Notes: generated by a model from the sequence alone, not told the origin. A stretch of 64,000 nucleotides of DNA from Acidobacteriaceae bacterium (GCA_019240475.1 JAFAYI010000024.1:514678-578677), one strand, 5' to 3'; positions 42,791 to 53,642 are shown, counted from the stretch's first letter. Program-made: numbers and translations.

Positions 42791-44044
42791 ATGGCAGCGA
42801 TCGGCCATCGCTGGGCGCTGCCTGTGCTGGCGTTCTGCGCGGCGCGTAGTTTGTGCGCCTATTCCGTCTTGTCTCACGAAGCGATGATCGATGCGCTATG
42901 GGATACGGGATTGCGCGCGGCTCTTCTAGCGCGTTTCCCCAACGCCACGCCGGCGCAGTTGAAGGAAGCCCATTCGTATGCCTACGGCGGGGCGGTCCTG
43001 CAAGACATGGGCTACTATCCGCATGGCAATGGCTACTTCAGCGATTTGACGCATTATGCGCGAACAGCGGATTTTATCGAAGCGCTGATCCACGATTCTC
43101 AAACTTTGGACGAATATGCGTTCGCACTCGGCGCGCTATCGCATTACGCAGGCGATAACGACGGCCATCGGCTGGGAACGAATCGCGCGGAGCCGCTAGT
43201 CTATCGCAACTTGCAGAAAAAGTTTGGGGACGTGGTGACCTACGAAGATAACCCGACGGACCACCTGCGAACCGAGTATGCGTTCGATGTCGAGCAAGTT
43301 GCAAAGGGCAACTACGCTCCCGAGGCGTATCACGATTTCATCGGCTTCAATGTGTCCGCCGCGCTGTTGCAACGCGCGTTTCGCGAGACGTACGGCTTTG
43401 AATTGAACCGTATGCTGAACGATTTCGATCAGGCGATAGGCTCGTATAGGCATGCGCTGAGCACGCTGATTCCGCTTTTCACCCGGGTGGCCTGGGCGGA
43501 CCACCAGGACCAGATTCGGACGTCGCGGCCGGGAATCACAAGGGCGCGGTTCTTGTATGTCATGAGGCGGTCGAGCTATGAACGAGAATGGGGGAAGAAG
43601 TACGATCGTCCCACGCTCGCCGACCGCATACTCGCTTTTCTCGTGAAGATCCTGCCGCCGATTGGCCGCGTCAGCGTACTGAAATTCAAGCCGTTGGGTC
43701 CTGGAGTCGAGCAGATCTTCATGAAGAGTTTCGATACAGCCAGCGCGGAGTATCGCTCCGATGTTAGAGGCGCGCGACAGAACGGCTTACAGCTTGCTAA
43801 TAATAACTTCGATGTGGGCCTCGTCACCAAGCCCGGCGAGTATGGACTGCAGGATCAGACCTACGCATATTGGTTGGATGAGCTCGCTGCCACTGGTTTT
43901 GCGGGAGTCACCCCTGAGATTTCAAAAAATATCCTCGCCTTTTACTCGGATCTGAACGCTCCGTTGTCGACAAAGAAGCATCCCAAACAGTGGCAGCAGG
44001 TGCTCACGGAACTGAATGGATTAAAGGCCCGTCAAGGCGACTGA
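42791..44044 (+). CDS. Zinc-dependent phospholipase C-family protein, copy B
   Basis: 417 residues, clearly a paralogue of the preceding gene: CAYSVLSHEAMIDALWD, YGGAVLQDMGYYPHGNG, ALGALSHYAGDNDGHRLGTN and a shared C-terminal domain (WGKKYDRPTLADRILAFLVK). The metal-binding histidines match copy A except at loop positions (YVSDLDGH versus YAGDNDGH). It has a signal peptide (residues 1-24, ending near SLCAY). Three bases separate it from copy A, so the pair is a tandem duplication within one transcript. A differing substrate range is one reason to keep both. Confidence 0.85.
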   Translation: MAAIGHRWALPVLAFCAARSLCAYSVLSHEAMIDALWDTGLRAALLARFPNATPAQLKEAHSYAYGGAVLQDMGYYPHGNGYFSDLTHYARTADFIEALIHDSQTLDEYAFALGALSHYAGDNDGHRLGTNRAEPLVYRNLQKKFGDVVTYEDNPTDHLRTEYAFDVEQVAKGNYAPEAYHDFIGFNVSAALLQRAFRETYGFELNRMLNDFDQAIGSYRHALSTLIPLFTRVAWADHQDQIRTSRPGITRARFLYVMRRSSYEREWGKKYDRPTLADRILAFLVKILPPIGRVSVLKFKPLGPGVEQIFMKSFDTASAEYRSDVRGARQNGLQLANNNFDVGLVTKPGEYGLQDQTYAYWLDELAATGFAGVTPEISKNILAFYSDLNAPLSTKKHPKQWQQVLTELNGLKARQGD

Positions 44045-44073
44045 ATTAAAATCGATAAAAAGGCTGGCGAGCT

Positions 44074-44679
44074 ATGTCACAAACTTTGAACGACGTATTG
44101 AGTTCCAACGAGGCTTACGCGGAGACGTTCGGGCAGAGATCGAAGCTGCCCTCAACGCCTGCCAGGCGAATCGCGGTCTTGACGTGTATGGATGCGCGAA
44201 TGGATCCGGCCAAGTTTCTGGGACTGGCGGAGGGAGACGCGCACGTGATCCGCAACGCGGGAGGACGCGCGAGCGACGACGCGATCCGTTCGCTGGTTAT
44301 TTCCTACAAGCTGTTGGGAACTCAGGAGTGGTTCGTGATACACCATACCGGTTGCGGGATGTTAACCTTCACGAACGACATCATGCACGACCTGCTTTCG
44401 AAGAGTCTGGAGACGGCGGTGATCGAGAACGGCGAGTGGAAAGATGTCGGCATAGGCGGCGGTTCTTTGGCGGGGCAACATATAGATTGGCTAACCATTG
44501 ATGATCTGGAAAAGAGTATAGTGGCGGATGTAACCAGAATCCGCACCCACCCGCTGGTGCCCGCCACGATTCCGATCTACGGCTACATCTACGATGTAGC
44601 TACCGGCAAGCTCAGGGAAGTTCCGGAAGCGACGCGGGCCGGCGAAGCGGACGCCCAAGCGCGGGCGGCGAAGAACTAG
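44074..44679 (+). CDS. Beta-carbonic anhydrase
   Basis: 201 residues. Zinc ligands are in [12 protein letters not shown] (C-x-D-x-R, around residue 32) and [14 protein letters not shown] (H-x2-C, around residue 90). The segment [21 protein letters not shown] is conserved between them. The enzyme interconverts CO2 and bicarbonate. It lies 29 bp after phospholipase copy B, so it may share the transcript. The later part ([20 protein letters not shown]) is typical of the short plant-type/clade B family members. No membrane or signal sequence. Confidence 0.94.
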   Translation: MSQTLNDVLSSNEAYAETFGQRSKLPSTPARRIAVLTCMDARMDPAKFLGLAEGDAHVIRNAGGRASDDAIRSLVISYKLLGTQEWFVIHHTGCGMLTFTNDIMHDLLSKSLETAVIENGEWKDVGIGGGSLAGQHIDWLTIDDLEKSIVADVTRIRTHPLVPATIPIYGYIYDVATGKLREVPEATRAGEADAQARAAKN

Positions 44680-44682
44680 CAG

Positions 44683-46389
44683 TTAGTACACCATCTCGAA
44701 CGGGCCGAGGTCTGGCTTGTAGGGCGTGAGACGAGGCGGCTGCGCATCGGGTTCCAAGAGCCAGGTGGAGCGTTCGGGATAACGCTTCATAAGATCGCCG
44801 TTATGCGCCACTCCGAGATCGTGAACCCAAACGGTGCGGGCGTTGTCGATGTCCGCGGCGTTGTGGACCCACTCCTGGAACATGTGGCTGGAGTTGTAGC
44901 GGACAAAAACGAGGTGCTTGCCGGGGGCTCGCGCCAGCTCGCGGTCTATCAAGATTCGGCTCTGCGGGTCGCCGTAATCGATGAAGTCCCAGGATTCAAA
45001 GCGTGCGAGTGCGCTTGTGGTCTCAAGGGATGCGAAGGCATGCACGCCATACCAAAACAGGAACTGAGCCGCGCAGAGACCTAGCACCATGGCCCCAGGC
45101 TGGAGGCGGAGTAACTTGATTCGGTTCAGGCGCTGTAAGCCGGATACGCTTACAAGAACAAATAAACACGTAATAGCGGCGATGTAATGGGGATAGAAAT
45201 ACGGGTAGAAGTTAGTAGCGAGAGCGAATAAGCAGATCGTCAGTGCGACCAAAGCCAAGCGCGGTTCGCGAAGCCTAGTAAGAAACACGAGCGCCGCTAC
45301 ATACAATGGGGTGAAGAAAAAAAAGCGATAGAAACGAATGCGGAATAACAGGCGCGCGAAGTAGCCGGCGACGGTGGCGGGATTGTCGTCGTGAATCGCG
45401 GTTTCCGCGCGATAGTCCATTTCCTGTTCGGAGTTCAGTTCGTGATGGGGGACCGGATTGGGTTGAAAAACAAAAGTGGCGGGAATTCCATATTGATAGC
45501 GGTAGAGCTGGTAAGGGAGCGTCGTCCATGTGCGCGTGACGGTTTTATTTTGGAGAAGAACCAACCCGCCGGCTGCGCAAAGCACCGCGGCGGCGTATAA
45601 CAGAGGCGCGAGCAGATTACGAACGCGGCGGAAGGCCGGCGCTAGAAACAAAAGGACGCTCGCGAGCAGAAGCAAGAATTCGAAAGGCCGTGTGAGGAGT
45701 TGAAGAGACAGGCCCGCCCCGAGCAGCAGGGCATCGCGCCGGTGACCCTGCGACAGCAGGCGCGGCAGCGCCCCGAAGACGAGGCAACCGGCTAGCGCCG
45801 AAACCGCTCCACCCCAGTAGCAGTTCATCCAATAACAGAGCGGGCCGAATTGCATGACCGCCAGAAGCCCCCCAACCAGCGCCCAGCCGGGAGTGATCCA
45901 CGCTCGCAACATCCAATAACAAAGCGAGCAGAACGCGCCCGTGGAGAGTAGGAGGCCCGCCCAGGGATGGCTGAAGATCATCCAGCCGAGAGCGAGCGCG
46001 ATGCCTTGGCCGAGCGGATACATGGAGCTGTGGGTAGGCTGCTGGAGAACGAAGAGCTGCTCGAAGAATTCGGGAAAGGCATGGGGCCGGTTCGCAAGGT
46101 GGAAGTGACGCAGGGTGTCGGCGAGCAGGACATAGCTGAAGTCGTCGGCGCCGCTTGGGAGCGGGACGGGGCTATGAGGGAGCAGCGCGAGACGGAGCGC
46201 GATGGGCAGCACGAACAACAGGAGCATGCATAGCCGCGTGCGCTGCGCAAGCTGGAGAAATCGCGAGCGCAGCGCGGAGGCGTCCAGCGATAGGAGCCCG
46301 ATGAGAAGCGCGGCAAACGCGAGTTCGATCCAATCAAACGCCCCGAACCCGAGCGGGCTATCGGGCGAGAGAAAGACGCGGGGAGCCAT
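44683..46389 (-). CDS. Multi-spanning membrane protein, GT-C glycosyltransferase-like
   Basis: 568 residues with about 12 transmembrane helices. The first extracellular loop has an acidic pair in PSGADDFSYVLLADTLRH (about residues 79-96), the position of the catalytic acidic motif in GT-C enzymes such as ArnT and PMTs. QPTHSSMYPLGQGIALALG and a later GPLCYWMNCYWGG loop are notable. The C-terminal ~120 residues form a soluble extracytoplasmic domain. Lipid-linked sugar transfer is a plausible role; the family is not certain. It is convergent with the carbonic anhydrase gene. A toxin-antitoxin pair lies just upstream. Confidence 0.7.
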   Translation of the reverse strand: MAPRVFLSPDSPLGFGAFDWIELAFAALLIGLLSLDASALRSRFLQLAQRTRLCMLLLFVLPIALRLALLPHSPVPLPSGADDFSYVLLADTLRHFHLANRPHAFPEFFEQLFVLQQPTHSSMYPLGQGIALALGWMIFSHPWAGLLLSTGAFCSLCYWMLRAWITPGWALVGGLLAVMQFGPLCYWMNCYWGGAVSALAGCLVFGALPRLLSQGHRRDALLLGAGLSLQLLTRPFEFLLLLASVLLFLAPAFRRVRNLLAPLLYAAAVLCAAGGLVLLQNKTVTRTWTTLPYQLYRYQYGIPATFVFQPNPVPHHELNSEQEMDYRAETAIHDDNPATVAGYFARLLFRIRFYRFFFFTPLYVAALVFLTRLREPRLALVALTICLFALATNFYPYFYPHYIAAITCLFVLVSVSGLQRLNRIKLLRLQPGAMVLGLCAAQFLFWYGVHAFASLETTSALARFESWDFIDYGDPQSRILIDRELARAPGKHLVFVRYNSSHMFQEWVHNAADIDNARTVWVHDLGVAHNGDLMKRYPERSTWLLEPDAQPPRLTPYKPDLGPFEMVY

Positions 46390-46390
46390 A

Positions 46391-46702
46391 CTAGCGGCGC
46401 TGCCGGAGAATGCGCCGGGTGTTCTGTTTTCCGTGTAGCACGGCGATGACTTGAAGGGGTGCGCTTCCTGGCAGGTACGCGAGGGTGTAGTTGGGATAGC
46501 GGCTGAGCGTCCAGAAACGGAGCGGCCGTAAGGTGAGATCGGGCCGCGTATGGCCGCGTAAAGGGCCTTCAGCTAAGAATTCGCATGCGTCATATATCGC
46601 CTGTTCCACACGGTCTGCAGCTGCTTCGCTATGCTCTGCGATGTACGTCCAGATGTTGAAGATATCGATGGTGGCGAGAGGCGTGAGAAGATAGGCGCTC
46701 AT
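46391..46702 (-). CDS. ParE/RelE-type toxin
   Basis: 103 residues with the start at ATG 46702. The protein has the ParE/RelE fold pattern: an N-terminal strand LLTPLATIDIFNIWTYIAEH, a helix AADRVEQAIYDACEFLAEGP, and the strands LRPLRFWTLSRYPNYTLAYLP and QVIAVLHGKQNTRRIL. Its ATG overlaps the TGA of the antitoxin gene (ATGA at 46699-46702), the usual toxin-antitoxin arrangement. ParE members inhibit DNA gyrase and RelE members cleave mRNA; the sequence does not distinguish them. It ends one base before the membrane protein start. Confidence 0.85.
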   Translation of the reverse strand: MSAYLLTPLATIDIFNIWTYIAEHSEAAADRVEQAIYDACEFLAEGPLRGHTRPDLTLRPLRFWTLSRYPNYTLAYLPGSAPLQVIAVLHGKQNTRRILRQRR

Positions 46703-46974
46703 TGAGCGGGCGAACGCTCGTGACGCCACCTCTGTTTTAAGGCATCGATTTCGCGGCGCGCCTCTGTTTCAGCCACAAGCTGGCCACGTTCGGCTTGCTG
46801 ATAGCCCTCTTCGATGTGGGCCGATAGAGCCTGCCGTTCATCGTCGGTCCAGCTCTCTTGTGCGTCCTGCGCTTCGAGAGCTTGGCGCAGTACGTCTTCC
46901 GCGTTCGAGTAGGCGCCGGTAGAAAGCCGCTTATTGATCAGCGTTTCAAGATCAGGCGGAAGATTTAGTTGCAC
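46699..46974 (-). CDS. ParD-like antitoxin
   Basis: 91 residues if started at the GTG at 46974 (VQLNLPPDLETLINKRLSTG). The same frame opens at a GTG at 47037, adding 21 residues. The first segment is a ribbon-helix-helix type N-terminus (VQLNLPPDLETLINKRLSTGAYSNAEDVLRQAL), which binds DNA and autoregulates. The tail beyond about residue 40 is charged and helical, suited to wrapping the toxin. The four-base overlap with the toxin confirms the pair. I prefer the shorter start because GGAG lies six bases upstream. Confidence 0.82.
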   Translation of the reverse strand: MQLNLPPDLETLINKRLSTGAYSNAEDVLRQALEAQDAQESWTDDERQALSAHIEEGYQQAERGQLVAETEARREIDALKQRWRHERSPAQ

Positions 46975-47038
46975 AACTGGCTCCGTTACCGTTTTTATCG
47001 TAGCGTTTTTCGGGAAGCGAGGCCAAAAAACGCCCACT

Positions 47039-47332
47039 CTACTTCGGTCTCTCCAGCCACTTCACCTTCTGCGGCTCGGATTGTTCGCAGCGCAGCGTGT
47101 CGGTCACGCCCGATGCGATATCGGCGCATGCGCCTTCGGCGGCGGAGCGAAGTGCCGATTGCTCGCTTTTGGCCGAGACTGTCTTACAGGCCGTGCGGCC
47201 TCCGTACGCCATGCAGGCTTCCAGCCGGTAGCGCGGGCCGTGCAGGGTCGAATACGCGATCAGCGCAAGGAATGCGATCACGAAGAGCGCAACGATGGCG
47301 CCGATCTTATTCACTGGGTGCGCCGCTTTCAC
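47039..47332 (-). CDS. Small membrane-anchored protein of unknown function
   Basis: 97 residues with one N-terminal transmembrane helix (IGAIVALFVIAFLALIAYSTL, residues 10-30) and a small extracytoplasmic domain with three or four cysteines (EACMAYGG, RTACKTV, GACADI, TLRCEQ), which may form disulphides. The tail is basic. It lies 33 bp after accA, same strand, so it may be in the dnaE-accA message. No family recognised. Confidence 0.65.
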   Translation of the reverse strand: MKAAHPVNKIGAIVALFVIAFLALIAYSTLHGPRYRLEACMAYGGRTACKTVSAKSEQSALRSAAEGACADIASGVTDTLRCEQSEPQKVKWLERPK

Positions 47333-47364
47333 TGGGCGCGCCGCTTTCCCTGGCCGCGCCGCTC

Positions 47365-48237
47365 TCAGGCGGACGCCTCGCTAAAGAAATTGCCCATCTC
47401 TCGAAACTTGGCGTATCGCTGTTCGATGATCTGTTCGGGTGAGAGCGCAGCCAGCTCTTGCAAGGCCTTCGAAAGAGTGCCGCGCAAAGAGGCGATAGCT
47501 GTATCGGGATCGAGATGCGCTCCGCCCGCAGGTTCGGGGACGATGCCGTCGATCAGCTTCATCTGCACCAGATCGTTGGCGGTCATGCGTAAGGCCGCGG
47601 CTGCCAGCGGCGCCTTTCCCGAATCGCGCCAGATGATAGCCGCGCAGCTCTCGGGCGCGATCACGCTGTAGTAAGCGTTCTCCAACATGTATACTCGATT
47701 GGCCACTCCGAGCGCCAACGCGCCGCCGCTGCCGCCTTCGCCGATGACCACTGCGATAACAGGGCTTACGAGGCGCGACATCTCCCGCAAATTGTAGGCA
47801 ATTGCCTCCGCCTGGCCGCGCTCCTCGGCATCGATGCCCGGATAGGCCCCGGGCGTATCGACGAACGTAATGATGGGCCGGCGAAACTTGGCGGCAAGCT
47901 GCATCAACCGTAGCGCCTTCCGATAACCTTCCGGCTTGGGCATTCCGAAGTTGCGCAGCAGCTTCTCTTTGGTATCGCGGCCTTTTTGCTGGCCGATGAT
48001 CATGACGGGACGCCCTTCGAAAAAGCCTAAGCCCGCGACGATCGATTTGTCATCCCCGAAAAACCGGTCGCCGTGCAGTTCCTCAAACCCGGTGATCAGC
48101 CCTCGTATGTAGTCGAGCGAATGGGGCCGCTTGGGGTGGCGGGCGAGTTGAACGCGCTGCCAACTGGGATTGCTGGGCGGTTGTTCGGAGGGGCCGGATG
48201 TTTCGGGGATGTCTTGCGAATCCAGCTCGTCGTTCAT
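47365..48237 (-). CDS. accA: Acetyl-CoA carboxylase carboxyltransferase subunit alpha
   Basis: 290 residues from ATG 48237; the frame is open to 48285 but that overlaps dnaE. The core of the carboxyltransferase alpha subunit is present: [25 protein letters not shown], the [13 protein letters not shown] region, the [17 protein letters not shown] helix, and the oxyanion and CoA loops [21 protein letters not shown] and [18 protein letters not shown]. The enzyme transfers CO2 from carboxybiotin to acetyl-CoA, the first step of fatty acid synthesis. It lies one base after dnaE, as in many proteobacteria. Confidence 0.95.
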   Translation of the reverse strand: MNDELDSQDIPETSGPSEQPPSNPSWQRVQLARHPKRPHSLDYIRGLITGFEELHGDRFFGDDKSIVAGLGFFEGRPVMIIGQQKGRDTKEKLLRNFGMPKPEGYRKALRLMQLAAKFRRPIITFVDTPGAYPGIDAEERGQAEAIAYNLREMSRLVSPVIAVVIGEGGSGGALALGVANRVYMLENAYYSVIAPESCAAIIWRDSGKAPLAAAALRMTANDLVQMKLIDGIVPEPAGGAHLDPDTAIASLRGTLSKALQELAALSPEQIIEQRYAKFREMGNFFSEASA

Positions 48238-48238
48238 A

Positions 48239-51200
48239 TCAGCTCGCCAGAATCTCCATCGCTTCGGGGCCGCAGATTTTTTCAAGCTCCGTGCGGAACT
48301 CGCGATCCGGCCGTACTTTCGTGGTCACGTCCATAATGACGGAAAAATCGCGCGGCTTCTCCAGCCGAAGCCGGACTTCGGTCGCTCCGCTCTTCCGAAC
48401 AAAAAGCTCGCTCAAAGCGTTGGCCTTTTCGGTGGACACTTCGTCCTTCAACCAGATGCGGATGGAAATCAACGATGGCAGGTCCACCCGCGCATCCTCC
48501 AACTTGACCATTTCCTGAATAGAAAGTTTCGGAGCGCCGCTTTCTTCCGGCAGGACGGAGGCGCGGATGAAAACCGCGGAATCGTCTCGAAGGGCAGGCA
48601 GCAGTTCTTCGTACCGGTTAGCGAACACCATGCAATCGGCCACCCCGCGGCTGTCGTCGACTTTCATGGACGCCCAATATTTCCCTTCCCGGTTGGTCTT
48701 GCGCGCGATGGAGGTCAATATACCGCACAGTTTCACTTCGGTATTTTTTTCGAGTTGCTCCAGCTTGTCGGTGAAGTGAGTTGTCAGATCGGCCACTTTG
48801 TCTTTGAAGCGGTCGAGAGGATGGCCGGAAACATAGATGCCCAGCACTTCTTTTTCACCGGCCAGTTTCTGGTCCATGGTCCAGTCCGGGAGAGTGACCA
48901 GGGTGTGCTGCGCCGGCTGCGCTTCCGCGAAGAAGCCGAAGAAATCGTGCTGGCCGACGGCGCGGCCGCGCGACATCTGCATGGCGGATTCAAGCGCGCG
49001 GTCGAGGGCCTCGGTCAATTGCGCGCGATTGCCGCCGGTGGAGTCGAGAGCCCCGGCTTTAATGAGGCTTTCGAGCACTCGCCGGTTTACGTTCGCCAGA
49101 TTGATGCGCTCGCAGAAATCGTAGATGGAGGTGAATGGGCCGCCCTTCTGGCGAGCGGCGACGATGGCTTCGATTGCGCCTTGGCCGGCGTTCTTCACCG
49201 CGCCAAGGCCGAAGCGGATGGCGTCGCCGGCCGGAGTGAAATTGAAGTCGCTTTGATTTACATCGGGAGGCAGCACACGAATCGACATTTCGCGGCACTC
49301 GTTGATGTACTTCACGATCTTGTCGGTGTTGCCGGATTCGGAGGTGAGCAGCGCGGACATGAATTCGACCGCGTAATGCGTCTTTAGATAAGCCGTGACA
49401 TAGGCGAGGTAGGCGTAGGCCGCGGAGTGGGACTTATTGAATCCGTATCCGGCGAACTGCTCCATTAAGTCGAAGATCTTGGCGGTCTTCTTGGGGGCGT
49501 AGCCGCGCTCCGTCGCGCCGCTGATGAAACGCGCGCGCTGTTTGGCCATCTCTTCGGCATTTTTCTTGCCCATGGCGCGGCGCAAGATATCGGCCTCGCC
49601 GAGCGAATAGCCCGCGAGCGAGTTCGAAATCTGCATGACCTGCTCTTGATAAAGAATGACGCCGTACGTTTCTTCGAGAATGGCTTCCAGCTCCGGCAGA
49701 TCGTAGACGATGGGCTTGCGGCCGTGCTTACGGTCGATAAAATCGGGAATCATTCCGCCCTGGATGGGACCCGGGCGGTAGAGCGCATTCAAGGCGCACA
49801 GGTCTTCGATGCGGTTCGGCTGATAGCGGCGCAGAATATCCTGCATGCCGGGAGATTCGAATTGGAAGACGCCGCTGGTGAGCCCCTGGCTAAAGATCTT
49901 TTCGTAGGTGGCGGAATCATCCAGCGGGAGATCTTCGATCGCGATATTCACGTCGCGATGCTTGCGAATGAGCTTGAGCGCCTCTTCGATGATGGTGAGC
50001 GTGGTCAGGCCCAGGAAGTCCATCTTCAGGAGACCCAGCTTTTCGAGCCCCACCATGTCGTACTGCGTGACGATTTCCTGTTTGTTCGTGACGAACAGGG
50101 GCACGAGATCGCGAAGCGGCACGGAAGAGATGACGACCCCCGCCGCATGCATGCCGGCGTTTCGGCAGACCCCTTCAAGCCGCAGACTGATATCCAGTAC
50201 CTCTTTTACGCGCGGTTCCCGGGCGGCGGCTTCCTTGAGCTCGGGATCTTCGATGGCGTCTTTCAGCTTGATATTGAGCTGCCTCGGAACGAGCTTCGAG
50301 ATGCGGTCCACCTCTGCGAAGCTCATATCCAGCACGCGGCCCACGTCTTTAATGGCGGCCTTGGCGGCGAGCGTCCCGAAGGTGATGATTTGCGCCACCT
50401 GCTCGCGCCCGTACTTTTCGGTGACGTATTGAATCACTTCGCCGCGGCCGTTGCCGCAGAAATCGATATCGATATCGGGCATGCTGATGCGCTCCGGGTT
50501 CAGGAAGCGTTCAAACAGCAACCCATATTCGAGAGGATCGATATCGGTGATCTCCATCGCGTAGCTGACTAGGCTGCCGGCCGCCGAGCCGCGGCCCGGT
50601 CCCACCGGAATGGCGCGCTGCTTGGCGAACTGGATGAAATCCCAAACGATCAGAAAGTAGCCGGAGAAGTTCATCTGCTGGATCATGCGGATTTCGCGGT
50701 CGAGCCGCTCCACATATTCGGGCAGATCGTGCTTCAGGCGCCCCTGCGCCCGCAGTATTTCGAGACGCGCGCGCCGCCGCGCGAATCCCTCGCGCGCGAC
50801 ATAGGCGAAGTAAGTATCCGGCGTGTGGCCCTGCGGAACATCGAAGCGCGGGAACGGATCCTTGACCTTTTCGAGCTTCACCTGGCAGCGCTGCGCGATG
50901 TCCCAGGTGCGATCGAGCGCATCTTCCACTTCGCTGAAATGCGCCATCATCTCGGCGCGCGTCTTGACGTAGAACTCGGGCGTGGTGAAGCGCATCCGGT
51001 TCGGATCGGACATGGTCTTGCCGGTCTGGATGCACAGCAGGATTTCGTGCGCGCGAACGTCGTCGTGAGTCAGATAGTGAGCGTCGTTAGTGACCACCAG
51101 CGGGATGCCGGTCTCGGCCGACATGCGGCGCACCTGCGGCATCACCAGCTTGTCGGGATCGAGCCCGTGGTCCTGCATCTCCAGAAAAAAGTTGTTCCGG

Positions 51201-51700
51201 CCGAACAGATCCGTATATTCGTTGGCGAGCCGCCGGGCGTCTTCGTAGCGGTCCGCCATGATGGCTTCGTTGATATCGCCCCGCAGGCACGCCGACATGG
51301 CGATCAGGCCCTTCGAGTGGCGCGCCAGCAGGTCCTTATCTATACGAGGCTTGTAGTAGAAGCCATCCAGATAGCCAGTCGAAACTAGTTGAATCAGGTT
51401 CTTGTAGCCTTCTTGCGTCTCGCAGAGTAGAACCAGGTGGTTGTAGCGGTCGGACTCCGATCTGGTCTTATGGCCGCTCTGAGATACGTAGACTTCGCAG
51501 CCAATGACGGGGTGTACGCCCGCGGCGGCGGCTTCGTTGTAGAACTCGACGGCGCCGAAGAGATTGCCGTGGTCGGTCATGGCGATGGCGGGCATTTTCT
51601 GCCGCCGAACCGTGTCCATCAGCTTTTTGATGTCGCAGGCCCCATCGAGCAGCGAGTAATCGGTGTGACAGTGGAGGTGAACGAACGGGCGTTCGGACAT
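48239..51700 (-). CDS. dnaE: DNA polymerase III alpha subunit
   Basis: 1,153 residues from ATG 51700, which is preceded by AAAGGAG; the frame open to 51811 lacks a ribosome site. The N-terminal PHP domain is [20 protein letters not shown]. The palm motifs are [19 protein letters not shown] and the catalytic acidic triad in [13 protein letters not shown] with the later D. The fingers region with [11 protein letters not shown], the helix-hairpin-helix ([14 protein letters not shown]) and the C-terminal OB domain are all present. This is the replicative polymerase. The accA gene follows after one base. Confidence 0.97.
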   Translation of the reverse strand: MSERPFVHLHCHTDYSLLDGACDIKKLMDTVRRQKMPAIAMTDHGNLFGAVEFYNEAAAAGVHPVIGCEVYVSQSGHKTRSESDRYNHLVLLCETQEGYKNLIQLVSTGYLDGFYYKPRIDKDLLARHSKGLIAMSACLRGDINEAIMADRYEDARRLANEYTDLFGRNNFFLEMQDHGLDPDKLVMPQVRRMSAETGIPLVVTNDAHYLTHDDVRAHEILLCIQTGKTMSDPNRMRFTTPEFYVKTRAEMMAHFSEVEDALDRTWDIAQRCQVKLEKVKDPFPRFDVPQGHTPDTYFAYVAREGFARRRARLEILRAQGRLKHDLPEYVERLDREIRMIQQMNFSGYFLIVWDFIQFAKQRAIPVGPGRGSAAGSLVSYAMEITDIDPLEYGLLFERFLNPERISMPDIDIDFCGNGRGEVIQYVTEKYGREQVAQIITFGTLAAKAAIKDVGRVLDMSFAEVDRISKLVPRQLNIKLKDAIEDPELKEAAAREPRVKEVLDISLRLEGVCRNAGMHAAGVVISSVPLRDLVPLFVTNKQEIVTQYDMVGLEKLGLLKMDFLGLTTLTIIEEALKLIRKHRDVNIAIEDLPLDDSATYEKIFSQGLTSGVFQFESPGMQDILRRYQPNRIEDLCALNALYRPGPIQGGMIPDFIDRKHGRKPIVYDLPELEAILEETYGVILYQEQVMQISNSLAGYSLGEADILRRAMGKKNAEEMAKQRARFISGATERGYAPKKTAKIFDLMEQFAGYGFNKSHSAAYAYLAYVTAYLKTHYAVEFMSALLTSESGNTDKIVKYINECREMSIRVLPPDVNQSDFNFTPAGDAIRFGLGAVKNAGQGAIEAIVAARQKGGPFTSIYDFCERINLANVNRRVLESLIKAGALDSTGGNRAQLTEALDRALESAMQMSRGRAVGQHDFFGFFAEAQPAQHTLVTLPDWTMDQKLAGEKEVLGIYVSGHPLDRFKDKVADLTTHFTDKLEQLEKNTEVKLCGILTSIARKTNREGKYWASMKVDDSRGVADCMVFANRYEELLPALRDDSAVFIRASVLPEESGAPKLSIQEMVKLEDARVDLPSLISIRIWLKDEVSTEKANALSELFVRKSGATEVRLRLEKPRDFSVIMDVTTKVRPDREFRTELEKICGPEAMEILAS

Positions 51701-51859
51701 GCGGACTCCTTTAGTGTAGCCGCACTTGGCGCAGCGCCAGAACCGGCCGAGATGTGCTTGACCAATCGCGCTCACAGGGGGCGGAGGACAGGCGAAGCGC
51801 CGGAAATTCACATAACGTTCATGGGGTTGTAACGGGGGTTCGGTAACTTCGTGAGGATT

Positions 51860-53617
51860 ATGAATAAACCCTGGAGTCTATCTCTGCTTTGCCTGCCTTT
51901 GATGGCATGGCAGTTATGCGCGGCCGACCCGCCGGGCGCATCCACGACGCCGTCACCGGAAGGGAATGCGGCGACCACCGCGGCGGCCCCCTCGGTACCG
52001 GCCAGCTCCGACGATTTGAACCAGCTTCGGCAGCGGATCGCGCAGCAGGAGGAAGCGATCAAGAAACTGCAGCAAGCGGTGGAGGCGCAGCGCGCGTTGC
52101 TTGAAAAATCCGTCCAATCTGTAAACGCGGCCGCGCAAGGCGGAACGCCGGCGGTGGCCGGAACCGACGCACTGGCGAACGCTGCGCCCGTGAAGATTGT
52201 ACCGGCGGTGAACGTGGCGCACCCCAACATTGCGCTGCAGAAAAACCAGACGGAGGCGACTTCGCCGCTGGGAATCCGGATCGGCGATACGACGTTCACG
52301 CCGTTAGGATTTGTCGACGCTACGTTCTTCGCCCGCTCGGCCAACGTAGGCAGCGGCATCGGGACGAATTTCGGCAGCGTGCCGTTCAATAACTCGACCG
52401 GCGGCAATCTTGGCGAAACTAACTTCTCGACACAGAACAGCCGCATTGGTTTTCGCGTAGATTCGAATGTACTCGGCGCGAAGGTGCTCGGCTACTTCGA
52501 AGCTGACTTCTTGGGCCAGGCGCCCCCCACGGTTTTCGTAACCAGCAACGCGGACACGTTCCGGATGCGCAACATCTTCGTGGATGTGCAGAAAGGTTGG
52601 TTTGAAGTGCTAGGCGGACAGGATTGGTCCATGCTGACGCCGAACCGGGTAGGACTATCGCCGGTGCCCTCCGATATCTTCTATACGCAGAACATGGACA
52701 CGAACTACCAGGCGGGCCTGGTTTGGTCGCGGCAGACGCAGTTCCGCTTCGTCCTTCATCCGTCCGACGATTTCGCGATCGGCCTCTCGCTTGAGAACCC
52801 GCAGCAATACGGCGGCGGCTCGGGCGGCGGCTCGGTCATCACTGTGCCGCCTTCTTACGCCAGCCTGCTGGCGAACAACGCGCAGATCAACAACGGCGTC
52901 AGCGTCACCAGCACGCCGAGCCTTTATGGCGGGACCAATACCCCGAACGTGGCGCCGGACATTATTCTCAAGGCCGCTTATGACGCCCATGCGGGAGACA
53001 AGCTGTTGCACTTCGAAGCCGCCGGCCTGATCAGCAACTTCAAGGTGGAGGAAGGCAACGGTTCGGCGAAAACTCCATACATCGGCGAGAACGCAACCGG
53101 CTACGCCGGCGAGTTCAACACCAATCTTCAACTCGCCAAGAATTTCCGGTTGATCGAGAATCTCTTCTGGGGCGAAGGCAACGGCCGGTACATCTTCGGG
53201 CTCGCGCCGGATTTCATCGTGAACGCGAATGGCGCGCTCTCCCCGCTGCATTCGGCGTCGACGGTGGACGGATTTGAATGGAACCTTGGAAAGAACACGC
53301 TGGTGAGCCTGCTGTACGGCGGCGTGTATGTCGGCCGGGACGTGACGGAAGTTCCCACCGTCAGCTCCAAGGGCGCGATCACGTTCACGCCTTATGGCTA
53401 CGGGTATATCGGATCGAATCAAAACCGCGCAATCCAGGAAGGCACCGCCGACCTGGTGCAGACGTTGTGGAGCAACCCGAGCTATGGGAAACTTTCGCTC
53501 ATCATCCAATACTCGTATCTGGATCGCAACCCGTGGTACTACAGCGCGAGCAGCGGAGCGCCGAAAGAAGCGCACACCAACATGGGCTACGTGGATTTGC
53601 GCTACACCCTCCCATAA
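51860..53617 (+). CDS. Outer membrane porin (DcaP/porin-4-like)
   Basis: 585 residues from ATG 51860; a GTG nine bases upstream is in frame and possible. A signal peptide (SLSLLCLPLMAWQLCA) is followed by a low-complexity Ala/Pro/Thr stretch and a coiled coil (DDLNQLRQRIAQQEEAIKKL, about residues 50-69). The rest is a beta-barrel with GQDWSMLTPNRVG and repeated aromatic strands, ending in DLRYTLP. Porins of this type form trimers. The substrate cannot be read. A strong terminator lies 26 bp after the stop. Confidence 0.85.
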   Translation: MNKPWSLSLLCLPLMAWQLCAADPPGASTTPSPEGNAATTAAAPSVPASSDDLNQLRQRIAQQEEAIKKLQQAVEAQRALLEKSVQSVNAAAQGGTPAVAGTDALANAAPVKIVPAVNVAHPNIALQKNQTEATSPLGIRIGDTTFTPLGFVDATFFARSANVGSGIGTNFGSVPFNNSTGGNLGETNFSTQNSRIGFRVDSNVLGAKVLGYFEADFLGQAPPTVFVTSNADTFRMRNIFVDVQKGWFEVLGGQDWSMLTPNRVGLSPVPSDIFYTQNMDTNYQAGLVWSRQTQFRFVLHPSDDFAIGLSLENPQQYGGGSGGGSVITVPPSYASLLANNAQINNGVSVTSTPSLYGGTNTPNVAPDIILKAAYDAHAGDKLLHFEAAGLISNFKVEEGNGSAKTPYIGENATGYAGEFNTNLQLAKNFRLIENLFWGEGNGRYIFGLAPDFIVNANGALSPLHSASTVDGFEWNLGKNTLVSLLYGGVYVGRDVTEVPTVSSKGAITFTPYGYGYIGSNQNRAIQEGTADLVQTLWSNPSYGKLSLIIQYSYLDRNPWYYSASSGAPKEAHTNMGYVDLRYTLP

Positions 53618-53642
53618 AACAGTCTGAAGGTTGGGGAGCGTT

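Noticed and set aside
46975..47037. Longer N-terminus for the ParD-like antitoxin
   Set aside because: The additional 21 residues do not match the usual ribbon-helix-helix start and the GTG at 46974 has a better ribosome site; kept only as an alternative.
51701..51811. N-terminal extension of dnaE with a CxxC motif (FWRCAKCGY)
   Set aside because: The ATG at 51700 has AAAGGAG at proper spacing and begins directly with the PHP domain; the upstream open frame has no ribosome site.
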